The position numbers and the translations under genes are program-made. A DNA stretch of 64,000 bases from Gleimia hominis (lineage in GTDB: Bacteria > Actinomycetota > Actinomycetes > Actinomycetales > Actinomycetaceae). Positions 40,205-49,831 of this stretch are shown here, in pieces. The DNA lies in the NCBI RefSeq assembly GCF_032085515.1, contig NZ_JASXSX010000001.1:868001-932000 (forward strand). Direction: 5' to 3'. Position 1 is the first letter of the stretch, and every line of letters starts with the position of its first letter. The notes under the pieces were generated by a model. It was given only the letters and a program-made list of their open reading frames with translations. It did not search any database and was not told the DNA's origin.

Positions 40205-41332
40205 ATGAGTTATGAGATTGAAATCGGACGTGGCAAACGGGCGCGACGCGCGTACACGCTAGATGACGTGGCGCTCGTCCCCGCCCGCCGTACCCGCGAT
40301 CCAGAAGACGTGAACGTGAGCTGGCAGATTGACGCCTACCACGTGCAAATGCCGCTGCTGGGTGCCCCCATGGATTCAACCATGAGCCCGGAAACCGCCA
40401 TTGAACTGGGTCGTTTAGGTGGGATTGGGGTGTTAGATCTTGAGGGACTGTGGACGCGGTACGAGGATCCGCAGCCACTGCTGGAAGAAATCCGCCAGCT
40501 AGACGCCCACGCGTCGAACGCGCGGCTGCAAGAGATTTATTCCGAACCGATTAAACCTGAACTCATGGCAGCTCGACTTGGGCAACTGCGGGACGCAGAC
40601 GTGGTTGTGGCCGGTAAACTTTCACCGCAGCAGACCGAGAAGTACTGGCGGTACGTGGTGGATGCCGGTGTGGACCTGTTTGTGATCCGGGGGACCACGG
40701 TGTCGGCCCAGCACGTATCATCGCGCGCGCAACCGCTTAACTTGAAGCGGTTCATCTACGAACTCGACGTGCCCGTCCTGGTCGGTGGAGTCGCTACCTA
40801 CACCGGGGCCCTACATTTGATGCGCACCGGCGCCGCTGGTGTGCTCGTGGGGTTCGGTGGGGGAGCTGCGCACACCACGCGGCAACTACTGGGGATTCAC
40901 GCGCCCATGGCCACCGCGATCGCGGACGTGGCGGCAGCGCGGCGCGACTACTTGGATGAATCCGGAGGCCGCTACGTGCACATAATTGCTGACGGTGGTA
41001 TCGGTAGGTCCGGGGACTTCATCAAAGCAATCGGCTGCGGTGCGGACGCGGTGATGATCGGTGCGGCGCTCGCAAGGGCGCGTGAAGCTCCCGGTGGGGG
41101 CTGGCACTGGGGGAGCGAGGCATACCACCCGGAACTTCCCCGCGGCCAACGCGTGCACGTGGGAACCGCTGGCACAATGGAGCAGATCCTGCTGGGGCCA
41201 TCCTCGCGGGCCGATGGGAAAGTGAACTTCATCGGGTCCCTGCGCCGCGCGATGGCCACCACCGGGTACGCGGAAGTAAAAGACCTGCAGAGGGTCGAAA
41301 TGGTCGTTTCACCCTACGAAAAATCACTTTGA
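40205..41332 (+). CDS. guaB3: GuaB3-family IMP dehydrogenase-related protein
   Basis: A 375-residue barrel related to IMPDH but without CBS domains. The region equivalent to the IMPDH catalytic loop reads VLVGFGGGAAHTTRQLLGI and has no Cys, as in other GuaB3 proteins. YVHIIADGGIGRSGDFIKAIGCGADAVMIG is the conserved phosphate-binding end. GuaB3 from a cyanobacterium has been reported to act as a GMP reductase, so a purine-balancing role is possible here. guaB and guaB3 are neighbours in many actinobacteria. Confidence 0.87.
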   Translation: MSYEIEIGRGKRARRAYTLDDVALVPARRTRDPEDVNVSWQIDAYHVQMPLLGAPMDSTMSPETAIELGRLGGIGVLDLEGLWTRYEDPQPLLEEIRQLDAHASNARLQEIYSEPIKPELMAARLGQLRDADVVVAGKLSPQQTEKYWRYVVDAGVDLFVIRGTTVSAQHVSSRAQPLNLKRFIYELDVPVLVGGVATYTGALHLMRTGAAGVLVGFGGGAAHTTRQLLGIHAPMATAIADVAAARRDYLDESGGRYVHIIADGGIGRSGDFIKAIGCGADAVMIGAALARAREAPGGGWHWGSEAYHPELPRGQRVHVGTAGTMEQILLGPSSRADGKVNFIGSLRRAMATTGYAEVKDLQRVEMVVSPYEKSL

Positions 41333-41414
41333 CGCCATAAGTGTGCGTGCCACGCGTACTCACGAGGCCGGCTGGGGTTCTCAAGTGAGCTAGCCCGATC
41401 CTCAACTGGGGCAT

Positions 41415-41999
41415 CTAGTCACGCAGTACTGCGCGCAGCGTTTGCGCGATAATTTTCAGATCCCCAAGCGTGGAACGCTCGCGCACGTACTTGGCGTAAA
41501 GCCGGGTTTTTTGAGGCAAAATCACCTCAATGTAGTACCGTTCCGGGTCGTCCGCACGGGCCAACTCATCGGCCTCATTGCGGTAGCGAATCGACGCGGG
41601 ATCCGTGATTCCCGGTCTCACCGAAAGGATCAGGCTGCGCCACTTCGCAGGCCAGTGCTGCACGTACTCCGGCACTTCGGGGCGGGGCCCCACCAACGCC
41701 ATTTCGCCGCGCACCACGTCGATCAACTGAGGGAGCTCATCGAGCTTAGTTTTGCGCAGTACCCGCCCCACGCGGGTCACGCGCGGATCGCCCGTGGCAG
41801 AAATGTTCACGCGCGGAACCTCATCAGTCATGGTGCGGAACTTGTGGATTCTAAATGGCCGTCCACCTAACCCCACGCGGCGCTGGCGGAAAAACACTGG
41901 GCCCGCCGAATCTAGTTTGATTGCCACACTGACTGCAGCGAACACGGGGCTGAGCAGCACGAGTGCGGCAGAGGAAGTCACAACGTCAAAAGCGCGCAT
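41415..41999 (-). CDS. Phosphoglycosyl transferase, PglC-like
   Basis: A 194-residue monotopic enzyme that transfers a sugar-phosphate from a UDP-sugar to undecaprenyl phosphate. It starts with the re-entrant membrane helix AFDVVTSSAALVLLSPVFAAVSVAIKL, then FFRQRRVGLGG, FRTM and the catalytic Asp-Glu dyad in KTKLDELPQLIDV. GPRPEVPEYV and RPGITDPASIRYRNE complete the family pattern. Unlike WbaP/WbaZ types it lacks extra TM segments. It lies nine bases downstream of the PGRP gene. With the PglF-like gene upstream in the same operon, a diamino-dideoxy sugar is the likely substrate. Confidence 0.88.
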   Translation of the reverse strand: MRAFDVVTSSAALVLLSPVFAAVSVAIKLDSAGPVFFRQRRVGLGGRPFRIHKFRTMTDEVPRVNISATGDPRVTRVGRVLRKTKLDELPQLIDVVRGEMALVGPRPEVPEYVQHWPAKWRSLILSVRPGITDPASIRYRNEADELARADDPERYYIEVILPQKTRLYAKYVRERSTLGDLKIIAQTLRAVLRD

Positions 42000-42008
42000 A
42001 GTCAGAGG

Positions 42009-44993
42009 CTACCGCACCGGCCCAAGCGTCTGGTAGCGCACCAGTTGCCCAGCGGAGGTACGTGCCCAAATGTCGTCTATATTTGCGCTCATGAGGGTGG
42101 TGAAACTGCCCCAGCCACGGCCCGTTACCCGCGGTTGCTTCGCGGTGCCGGACGCCACCGACTGAATGAACAGTTGGCCGGCCCCATCGCGGAACAGCAA
42201 ATCGGAATACCCATCCTGATCCAAGTCCGACACGGCAAACCCGTCTTTCAAGTGGTTAAATCCAACCCCTAGATTCAGTGGGGAAGTGAACTGCGCTCCG
42301 CCGCGCGTCACATACAGCCGCAGGCGCCCCGCCTTATCTAACGCTCCGATCGCCGGGTGGCCGCCGGCTGCATCTTGGAACGCGAACAGGCGCACAAAAC
42401 CTTGCCAGCCCGTGCCGATGCGCCGGGTGGGGTTAAAACCGCCCCCGCCGTTACCTGGATATAGCATGAGGTCGCCGGCGCGGTTCACCGCCATCACGTC
42501 CGGGGTGCCATCACCGTCAAAATCCACCCCCGTCATAATGTGCTTAACCGTGTTCCACCCACTGCCGATCTGCCGGGCAGATGCGAATGAGGTTCTGGAC
42601 CGGGCCTGTAGAAGCTTGAGGTTCCCGCGCGCGTCCACAAACGCTGCGTCCGTGTACCCATTGCCAGAGAAGTTGCCCATCGCGAACGTTTGCGTGGGGA
42701 AGCCCCGGCCGATCGGCATGGACTCGCCCCACCTTAGCGCCCAAGAATTAGGGGAAGACACCGGTGGGGTACCTATGGTCCGGGTGAAGATACGTAGTTC
42801 GCGCAGACCATCCACTACGGCGAACACGTCTTGTTTTGCGCTTGAAGAAAGTCGGGTTACCCCACTGCCCGTGCCGAGCACCCGGCTGCCGCGCGCATAA
42901 CTGGAGGAAACCGCAACTGTTGGCGCACTTGGAAGCGCGGTGAACCCCGTGGCGGAAGCCAACCGGACTTTAATGCCCCGCGCGTCGCGCTGCGCTAGGT
43001 CGTCGAACCCATCGCGGTTCAAATCTCCAATCGGGAAGGCGCCGCTCAGACCCGTGCCCCGCGCTGGCCGCTGCATCGGCCGGGAGGTGTATGCCACCGC
43101 TGGATCACCCGCCAGATTCGAGTAATCCCCGGGAAAGTTCGCGATTCCACTGGTGAACCGGCCCGACCCGTCGGTGGGGTAGGCACGCAACGTACCGCTC
43201 GGGTACAAACCGAACACCGTGGGGCGCTGGCCCACGCCGTGTTCTACCGCGAACGTGCGCGCAAAGTTATGCCACCCCGTTCCCACCTGGCGGCTTGCAC
43301 GGAACCCTCCGCGCCCATTCCCTGGGTAAAGCAGTAGGCGCCCATCTTGGGCACGTGCCAGAACATCTGGGTGCCCATCGCCGTCAAAGTCGATGCCCGT
43401 CATGAGGTCTTCGAAACCACCCCACCCCCGGCCAATGTCACGCGCCGTGGGCACCGCCGCGGAATTCTTGTGGTTAAACAACGTGAGGCGACCGTCGGGG
43501 CGGACCAGCAGAGTGTCCCGCACCCCGTCGGAGTTAAAATCCCCCGCGTCATACGTGGCGCTCGCGGTAAAACCGCGCCCCACCTGCGTGCCAATATCAG
43601 TGTAAGCACTTGGGTTAGTGGGAGTGGCTGGGGGGACGCTCGGAGCCGTGTTCGACAGGATGCGAGCGACGTTCGTGCGAATCCGGGGCAGCGTGTACCG
43701 GTAGAACATTTCGCCCGGACACGCGGTGGCGAACACATCGCGGTGGCCAACGATATTGCTACTTATCGTTCCTTTACCCGGGATACTCATGGGGGCACCT
43801 GCTTTCAGGCCCCGCAGCCGGAACTTCCAGGCAACAATGTTGCTCACCGCTGCCACCGCCTCATTAGTTGGCTGCACGCTAGTGAACGTGCCTAGTACGG
43901 AAATGCCGAACGTGTACGAGTTAGAACCTATTGCGTGCGCTCCAATCGGGTCGCGGGTGAGTCCGCCCGCGCGGCCTTCCCACGCGTTCCCGAATTTGTC
44001 GACCAGCACGTTGTACCCAATGTCGCCCCACCCCAGGGTGACAGCGTGGTAGTAGTAAATGTCGCGGATAATTCCCGGCACGTCAGCCTTAGAATAATTG
44101 TTCGACCCTACCGTGTGGTGAATCACAGCCCCGCGCATGCCCAGGGTGTATTGCGTGGGCCACGTCATGTACGCCGGGTTCGCCCCCCATTCGTTGCGCG
44201 TGTGAATAACTGTGCTCGTGTCGGTTGCAACCGCTCGGCTTCGCAGTTGCCCCGAAACCCACTGGTCCGCCTGTGTCATTTGCGAGTTAATGACGTGCAG
44301 TTTCGGGTCCGTAACCGGCTGTTCTTTATTGCTTATGAGGCGGGCGCGCACCTTCTGCGCATCCGTCACCACAGTGGGGGTGATGCCTTGCCGCCCATTT
44401 CGCTGAGGGGCTTCCATGTCGATGTGTTCGGCATCTTGCCACTGGCCATCGCGCAGTAACTGCACTTGCACGGACACGCGGGCACTGCCCGTCCAGGTCA
44501 CGCCAATCACTGCGGGGTGGCCCGCGGGAATGTCCACGGGAGCAAGGTCAACCGTAGTGCCGGAGGATTGCTGCGGGGCAGTAGCGTCACCGGGGGCAGT
44601 GGTGTCACTGGGGCTGGCTTGGCTGTTGGGGGTAGTGGTGTCACTGGGACCAGCTTGGCTGTTGGGGGCAGTAGCGTCACCGGGTTTAGCTGGGGTACTT
44701 GGCTGCGAGTCGTGCACGTCGGCGTCCTCGCTCGGCTGTTGTGCCTGCGAGTCGGGCACATCGGCGTCCTCGCGCGGCTGCTGTACCTGCGAGTCGCGCG
44801 CGTTCGTGGTGGCATCAGTGTTGTCGATGTCGTCCGATATCCGCACGGGCGGGGTGCCTGCCGCTGGTCCCTCATCGGAATCTGCGGCGAAACTGGCGGG
44901 CGCAAAACCCCACCCGGCCACAGCTAAAACGGAAGTGGTGAAAACGGTGACGATGGCCAGCAGCCTGTGGCGGAACGTGGACGAGGGGGACAT
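42009..44993 (-). CDS. Large secreted PGRP amidase with FG-GAP/VCBS repeats
   Basis: A 994-residue protein. A signal peptide ends near ASFA-ADS (about residue 36). Residues 40-150 are low complexity, with DSQxQQP and SPSDTT-type repeats. A PGRP/amidase_2 domain follows (about 265-440): RNEWGANP, VIHHTVG, VGHRDVF and ATACPG give the zinc ligands His, His and Cys. After it come two related FG-GAP/VCBS blocks with Asp-rich loops DFDGDGHPDVLA and DFDGDGTPDVMA. It would cleave the N-acetylmuramyl-Ala bond while bound to the surface. It is co-transcribed with the pglC-like gene. Confidence 0.87.
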   Translation of the reverse strand: MSPSSTFRHRLLAIVTVFTTSVLAVAGWGFAPASFAADSDEGPAAGTPPVRISDDIDNTDATTNARDSQVQQPREDADVPDSQAQQPSEDADVHDSQPSTPAKPGDATAPNSQAGPSDTTTPNSQASPSDTTAPGDATAPQQSSGTTVDLAPVDIPAGHPAVIGVTWTGSARVSVQVQLLRDGQWQDAEHIDMEAPQRNGRQGITPTVVTDAQKVRARLISNKEQPVTDPKLHVINSQMTQADQWVSGQLRSRAVATDTSTVIHTRNEWGANPAYMTWPTQYTLGMRGAVIHHTVGSNNYSKADVPGIIRDIYYYHAVTLGWGDIGYNVLVDKFGNAWEGRAGGLTRDPIGAHAIGSNSYTFGISVLGTFTSVQPTNEAVAAVSNIVAWKFRLRGLKAGAPMSIPGKGTISSNIVGHRDVFATACPGEMFYRYTLPRIRTNVARILSNTAPSVPPATPTNPSAYTDIGTQVGRGFTASATYDAGDFNSDGVRDTLLVRPDGRLTLFNHKNSAAVPTARDIGRGWGGFEDLMTGIDFDGDGHPDVLARAQDGRLLLYPGNGRGGFRASRQVGTGWHNFARTFAVEHGVGQRPTVFGLYPSGTLRAYPTDGSGRFTSGIANFPGDYSNLAGDPAVAYTSRPMQRPARGTGLSGAFPIGDLNRDGFDDLAQRDARGIKVRLASATGFTALPSAPTVAVSSSYARGSRVLGTGSGVTRLSSSAKQDVFAVVDGLRELRIFTRTIGTPPVSSPNSWALRWGESMPIGRGFPTQTFAMGNFSGNGYTDAAFVDARGNLKLLQARSRTSFASARQIGSGWNTVKHIMTGVDFDGDGTPDVMAVNRAGDLMLYPGNGGGGFNPTRRIGTGWQGFVRLFAFQDAAGGHPAIGALDKAGRLRLYVTRGGAQFTSPLNLGVGFNHLKDGFAVSDLDQDGYSDLLFRDGAGQLFIQSVASGTAKQPRVTGRGWGSFTTLMSANIDDIWARTSAGQLVRYQTLGPVR

Positions 44994-45035
44994 TGAATAG
45001 CCTTCCGAATAATAAGGACAAACCCAGCTGCGCGC

Positions 45036-45353
45036 CTACTGGGACACGAGTTTTAACCCAGCCACGCAGGCGACGATACCGAGTATAAGGAGGATCTTGA
45101 TGACGGACACGGATTCAGCGCCCGTGGTGAACGCGTACAGGGCGGTGGTGGCGGCGCCAACTCCAACCCAGGCGGCGTAGCCGGTGCCGACGGGGATTTC
45201 GCGCAGCGCCCACCCGAGCCCACCCATGGAAACGACCATTCCGAGTATAAACAGTGCAATCGGCCCAGGGGTTGATAGACCTTCGATTTTTGAAAGTGCA
45301 ACGGCCCACACGGCTTCAAACATGCCGGAGATAACCAGTACTAGCCAGTGCAT
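45036..45353 (-). CDS. Small multidrug resistance exporter, SugE/Gdx type
   Basis: A 105-residue protein with four TM helices. Glu14 in SGMFEAVWAVALS is the proton/substrate-coupling residue. REIPVGTGYAAWVGVGA resembles the Gdx motif more than EmrE types, which suggests guanidinium or small quaternary amine export. The ATG at 45353 follows AAAGGAG. It sits between the pglF-like and PGRP genes on the same strand. I saw no guanidine riboswitch in the 67 bases upstream. Confidence 0.85.
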   Translation of the reverse strand: MHWLVLVISGMFEAVWAVALSKIEGLSTPGPIALFILGMVVSMGGLGWALREIPVGTGYAAWVGVGAATTALYAFTTGAESVSVIKILLILGIVACVAGLKLVSQ

Positions 45354-45420
45354 GCAAACTCCTTTAGGGTCGGGGCACCCACCTGGTGCCGCGTGTTCGC
45401 CGTCAACCACTTGAAGACGT

Positions 45421-47181
45421 TCAGTACAGCACTTCGTCTTTCGCAGTGGTTTTCGCGTGAATTTCTTCCAGTCTAGCTGGGTCCAGTTCGGGTACCGCCA
45501 CGTGGCTGATGAGGGGGTGGAATGGGCGGTCGTCGTGCTCGCCGCGGCCCCGCAGAGCTTCGGTCATTTTCTCACCCGGCCGCATGCCGGTGAACACGAT
45601 GGGAACGTCTTTGTGGCTCTTCGCGATCAGACCTTTGGCGATGTCAAGGATTTTCACGGGCTCACCCATGTCTAGTACGAGCACTTCACCGGGCCGGCCG
45701 ATTGCCCCCGCTTGGATCACGAGGGTGCAGGCCTCGGGAATGGTCATGAAGTAGCGTTCCACTTCCGGGTGGGTGACGGTCACGGGCCCACCTTTGTCGA
45801 TTTGCTTACGGAACGTCCACAGCATGGATCCGCGGGAGCCAAGTACGTTACCGAACCGCACGGACACGAGGCGCGTGCTGGAGCGATGCGAATAATACGA
45901 CACGATTTCTTCGGCAACGCGTTTGGTGCGCCCCAGCACAGAAGTGGGGTCGGCAGCTTTATCGGTGGAGATGTTAACGAAAGTTTCTACGTTGAATTCG
46001 TCTGCCAGTTCCACCAGGTTTTTGGTGCCCAGTACGTTCGTTTTCCACCCTTCCTCCGGGTACTGTTCCAGCATCGGCAGGTGCTTGAGGGCCGCCGTGT
46101 GGAACACTACTTGCGGCCGGTGCTGAGCGAAGATTGCTCGCAGCGCGTCTTTGTCCCGAATGGAACACAGCACCATGTCTGGGGTGTCTAGCAGACCTTT
46201 ACCGTATAGTTCCAGCTGCATTGCGTGCAGAGCAGATTCGTCGCGGTCCAGTAGCACGAGTTCGCGCGGACCGAGCGCGTTTACTTGCCGGCAAATCTCC
46301 GAGCCGATGGATCCGCCCGCCCCGGTTACCATCACCGTTTTCCCCGTGAGGTACCCCGCCACTTCCGTCAGGTTCGTTTTAACTTGACGCCGGCCCAGCA
46401 GGTCGGTCACGTCGATTTCACGGATGTCGTTGAGGTCTATTTTGGAGCCAAGCAGGGAGGACACCGGGGGGATGGTCATCATCGTCAGGCCCGCTTGGTC
46501 GCAGATTTGGGAGTATTCACGCGCGGTGTTGGAGGGGGCGTTGTTGATGCAGTAAACGACGGTGGACACTCCGTGTTTGCGTGCCACGTCGGGCAGGTCA
46601 GCGCGTTTTCCGAGTACGCGCACGCCTTCTAACCGCAGGTTTTGTTTGGATTCGGAGTCGTCGATGAGGCCCACTGCGTTGAACCGGGCGTGTTCATCGA
46701 GCCGCAGTTGGCGCAGTAGTTGTTGAGCGGCGATGCCCGCACCGATAACCAGCACTGGTTCGGGGTCGGCGTCACTGTGCCGGGTGAGGGTTTTGTAGGC
46801 GCGCCACAGGGTGCGGGCGGCAGCCATGAGTAGTAGCGCGAGTGGGGGAGTGGAGACGGCGACGGCGCCGGAGAGGAATTCGCCGGGGTACAGCAGGGTA
46901 GATAGGGCGCCAACAACGGACGAGCCGACCGCGAGGAATGCGAGCGCCACCATTTCTTCGAACGTGCCGATCCAGTAGCGGTTGCGGTATTGCTTAGTGA
47001 TGAACCCGACGCACCATTGCACGGCGATGGTTACGCCCGTGTACATGATTACGGCGTTGCGGTCTAGTGCGGAGAGGCTGAAGCTGAACCGCAGAGCGGT
47101 GATCGCAACCGCTGCGAGTATCCAACATAATGCGTCTGAGGTCGCCAAAGTGGCACGTCGCAGCCATGTCGAGATACTCAT
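45421..47181 (-). CDS. Membrane-bound UDP-sugar 4,6-dehydratase, PglF/CapD-like
   Basis: A 586-residue enzyme. Four TM segments occupy roughly residues 1-120. A first Rossmann-like domain carries VLVIGAGIAAQQLLRQL, and the catalytic SDR domain begins with VTGAGGSIGSEICRQ near 283-297. NISTDKAADPTSVLGRTKR replaces the classic YxxxK, as in PglF. Such enzymes convert UDP-GlcNAc to the 4-keto-6-deoxy sugar. It is the first gene of the minus-strand operon and divergent from the aminotransferase, its probable next pathway step. Confidence 0.88.
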   Translation of the reverse strand: MSISTWLRRATLATSDALCWILAAVAITALRFSFSLSALDRNAVIMYTGVTIAVQWCVGFITKQYRNRYWIGTFEEMVALAFLAVGSSVVGALSTLLYPGEFLSGAVAVSTPPLALLLMAAARTLWRAYKTLTRHSDADPEPVLVIGAGIAAQQLLRQLRLDEHARFNAVGLIDDSESKQNLRLEGVRVLGKRADLPDVARKHGVSTVVYCINNAPSNTAREYSQICDQAGLTMMTIPPVSSLLGSKIDLNDIREIDVTDLLGRRQVKTNLTEVAGYLTGKTVMVTGAGGSIGSEICRQVNALGPRELVLLDRDESALHAMQLELYGKGLLDTPDMVLCSIRDKDALRAIFAQHRPQVVFHTAALKHLPMLEQYPEEGWKTNVLGTKNLVELADEFNVETFVNISTDKAADPTSVLGRTKRVAEEIVSYYSHRSSTRLVSVRFGNVLGSRGSMLWTFRKQIDKGGPVTVTHPEVERYFMTIPEACTLVIQAGAIGRPGEVLVLDMGEPVKILDIAKGLIAKSHKDVPIVFTGMRPGEKMTEALRGRGEHDDRPFHPLISHVAVPELDPARLEEIHAKTTAKDEVLY

Positions 47182-47316
47182 CGTCCCCCCGGTTTGTGAA
47201 CAGGTGTAAATGTAACAGTTTAGATACTACCCGTCGCGGCGGCTTGATTGTACGACCAACTTGGGTGGTGCGTTACAGGGGCCACAAAGGGCGGGGTCGG
47301 CATTAAGATGGGAAGC

Positions 47317-48543
47317 ATGGTTGATAAAACGCGTGTGCCGCAGCAGCAAGACCGGATGTCAGTTCCGTTTTCCCCTCCTGATATTTCCCCTGAGGATATT
47401 GACGCGGTGGTGGATGTGCTCCGTTCGGGGTGGATTACGTCTGGCCCGGTGGGGGAGCGTTTTCGCGATGCGTTAACGAACTACTGTGGCAGCGCGGACA
47501 CGGTTTTGACGAACTCGGCGACTGCGGCTTTAGAAACCGCGTTGCGGGCCCTGGGGGTAGGCCCGGGCGATGAGGTGGTGGTGCCGGCCTACACGTACAC
47601 GGCGTCTGCATCAGTAGTTGCCCACACCGGGGCGACGATCCGGATGGTTGACGTGCAGCCGGGACGATTTGTGCCGTCGCCGCAGCAGTGGGCGCAGGCG
47701 ATTACGGAGCGCACTAAGGCGATCATTCCCGTTGACTTGGCGGGTTACCCGGTAGATACGGCGGAATTGTTTGAGGTTATTGAGTCGCATCGGCACCTGT
47801 TTAAACCCGCTAGTGACTTGCAGGAGGCATTGGGACGGGCCGCAGTGATTGTCGACGGGGCGCACTCATTGGGGGCGCGGCGCGACGGTAAACGTGCGGG
47901 CGCGCTGGGGGACTTCACGGCGGTCAGTTTTCACGCGGTTAAGAACCTCACCACAGCAGAGGGTGGGGCGCTAACGTGGCGCAAAGAACTTCCGGTGGGG
48001 CCGGAGCTAACGCAGTACGTGCAACAACTGATTTTGCATGGGCAAACCAAAACCGCACTCGAAAAGTCGCGAGGAGCCTCGTGGGAATACGATATTGCAT
48101 TCCCCGGCTACAAAATGAACATGCCGGATATAACCGCGGCCCTGGGACTGTCGCAACTGGGGCGGTACGAGCAAATCCTACGGCGGCGCGCGGACCTCAT
48201 AAAACAATACGACACCGGCTTAAGTGGACTGCCCTGCACGCCGTACGCACACCGGGGGCAAGGTTGGACGTCGTCAGGCCACCTGTATTTGCTGCGTCTA
48301 AATGGTAAAGACGAGGCGGCGCGGAACCGCTTTATTGACCAAATGTTTGAACAGGGCGTGGCGACGAACGTGCATTACAAGCCACTGCCGATGCTCACGG
48401 CGTATAAGCAGCTGGGGTTCGACATCGCCCACTACCCGAACGCGTATGCGCAATACGCCAACGAGGTAACCTTGCCTTTACACACGCGGCTGACGGACGC
48501 GCAAGTTCAATATGTAGTGGAATGCGTTAGAGAAATAATTTAA
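47317..48543 (+). CDS. DegT/DnrJ/EryC1 aminotransferase, PglE-like
   Basis: A 408-residue PLP-dependent sugar aminotransferase. PAYTYTASASVVAHTGA, IPVDLAGYPVD, VIVDGAHSLGARR and the PLP lysine in FHAVKNLTTAEGGALTW are family motifs. Position opposite a 4,6-dehydratase suggests it aminates the 4-keto sugar, as PglE does. Starts at 47308 and 47317 are equally plausible; neither has a clear ribosome site, and a third ATG (MSVPFSPPDIS) is possible. Confidence 0.85.
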   Translation: MVDKTRVPQQQDRMSVPFSPPDISPEDIDAVVDVLRSGWITSGPVGERFRDALTNYCGSADTVLTNSATAALETALRALGVGPGDEVVVPAYTYTASASVVAHTGATIRMVDVQPGRFVPSPQQWAQAITERTKAIIPVDLAGYPVDTAELFEVIESHRHLFKPASDLQEALGRAAVIVDGAHSLGARRDGKRAGALGDFTAVSFHAVKNLTTAEGGALTWRKELPVGPELTQYVQQLILHGQTKTALEKSRGASWEYDIAFPGYKMNMPDITAALGLSQLGRYEQILRRRADLIKQYDTGLSGLPCTPYAHRGQGWTSSGHLYLLRLNGKDEAARNRFIDQMFEQGVATNVHYKPLPMLTAYKQLGFDIAHYPNAYAQYANEVTLPLHTRLTDAQVQYVVECVREII

Positions 48544-48618
48544 GCCTGGGGGCGGCGCGCGCACCCGCGGACCGGGTGGTTGCCGCTCGCGTTGGGTTCC
48601 GGTTGCACCGCGCGCTGG

Positions 48619-48685
48619 TGGTGGATTGCAGCGCTGGTTGCGGTTGGTGGTAATTGCATGTGGTGGATTGCAACGCTGGTTGCGG
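48619..48685. repeat. 25-bp repeat pair with period 42
   Basis: TGGTGGATTGCAGCGCTGGT with TGCGG after it at 48619-48643 recurs at 48661-48685 with one difference. It lies in the gap between the aminotransferase and the next glycosyltransferase. Confidence 0.8.
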
Positions 48686-48728
48686 GTTACTCCTGGGATT
48701 GGGAGTGGATAGAGGGGGAAGTGGGACT

Positions 48729-49772
48729 ATGGATTGTCCAACGATTAGCATCGGGATAATAGCGTTGAATGAGCGCGCGTCTTTACCGGACTTGCTGGCT
48801 GATATTGCGCGGCAAGACTATCCGGCGGAGCGGATCGAACTGGTACTCGTGGATTCAGGTTCGACCGATGGCACGCGCGAGTTGATGCACCGCGTTGCGC
48901 GCAAGAATCCGTACTCAAGCGTGATCGTGGCGGATAACCCGGGACGCATTCAGGCGTGCGGGTGGAACGTGTTTTTACGCCGCTTCACCGGTGAGGTAGC
49001 GGTGCGAGTCGATGCGCACGCGCGTGTCGCACCGGATTTCTTATCCGCCATCGCCGCAGTACTGGCCGAAGGTGAGGACGTGGTCGGTGGCCCGCGCCCA
49101 GCGATCGTGCCTGACGACGCGGGAGAGTGGGAGCACGTGTTGTTAAAAGCCGAAACGTCCGTGTTCGGATCTTCCCCAGCTAACTACCGCGGGGACACGC
49201 GTGAATCGAAGGGGAAGCCGGCGCAGCGGGAATACGTGAACTCCCTGTTTCACGGCGCGTACCGGCGGGAAGTGGTGGAAAAAGTAGGGTTCGCAAACGA
49301 AGCTCTGGTGCGCACTGAGGACAACGATTTTTACTACCGGGTCCGCCATGCGGGATACCGGCTGCGGTTTGACCCGCGGATCCGCTCTTACCAATTGATC
49401 CGCCCGAACCTGCGGGCCATGGTGAAGCAAAAATACGGCAATGGCTACTGGATTGGCCGTACCCTGTTCATCCAACCCGGATGCGTGGGCAAACACCACT
49501 TGGTACCGCTCGCGTTCGTCACCGCACTGGGCATCACGGGCGCAAGAGCAATAGTGGGGAAACCCGGGTGGTTTACCGCTGTGACGGGTTCGTACGCAGC
49601 CGCCGACGCCCTCATGAGCGCGTCCGCACAACCTGGTGACCCCAAAACCGCGGTCACGCTCGCGGGGATTTTTCCACTGCTGCACGTGGCGTACGGCGCG
49701 GGTACCCTCGTGGGAATTGCGCGTGGAAGCGTGCAGTACCTACAGCGCAAACTCCGCAAAGCCAAGCGGTAG
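48729..49772 (+). CDS. Glycosyltransferase family 2, ExoA-like
   Basis: A 347-residue GT-A enzyme. ISIGIIALNERASLPDLL and LVDSGSTDGT are the nucleotide-sugar site, and VRVDAHARVAPDFL takes the place of the DxD metal motif. EDNDFYYRVRHAGYR and KYGNGYW are in the acceptor half. Hydrophobic C-terminal segments suggest membrane association, as in succinoglycan ExoA. The ATG at 48729 follows AGAGGGGGAAG. It probably extends the repeating unit. Confidence 0.83.
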   Translation: MDCPTISIGIIALNERASLPDLLADIARQDYPAERIELVLVDSGSTDGTRELMHRVARKNPYSSVIVADNPGRIQACGWNVFLRRFTGEVAVRVDAHARVAPDFLSAIAAVLAEGEDVVGGPRPAIVPDDAGEWEHVLLKAETSVFGSSPANYRGDTRESKGKPAQREYVNSLFHGAYRREVVEKVGFANEALVRTEDNDFYYRVRHAGYRLRFDPRIRSYQLIRPNLRAMVKQKYGNGYWIGRTLFIQPGCVGKHHLVPLAFVTALGITGARAIVGKPGWFTAVTGSYAAADALMSASAQPGDPKTAVTLAGIFPLLHVAYGAGTLVGIARGSVQYLQRKLRKAKR

Positions 49773-49831
49773 ATCAATCGCGTGCCCGCCGCAGATGGAT
49801 CGTAAGTTAGCTAGATGACCAGGAGGTTCCC

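Noticed and set aside
45354..45420. Guanidine riboswitch before the SMR gene
   Set aside because: Only 67 bases are available and I could not find the conserved ACGR-type loops.
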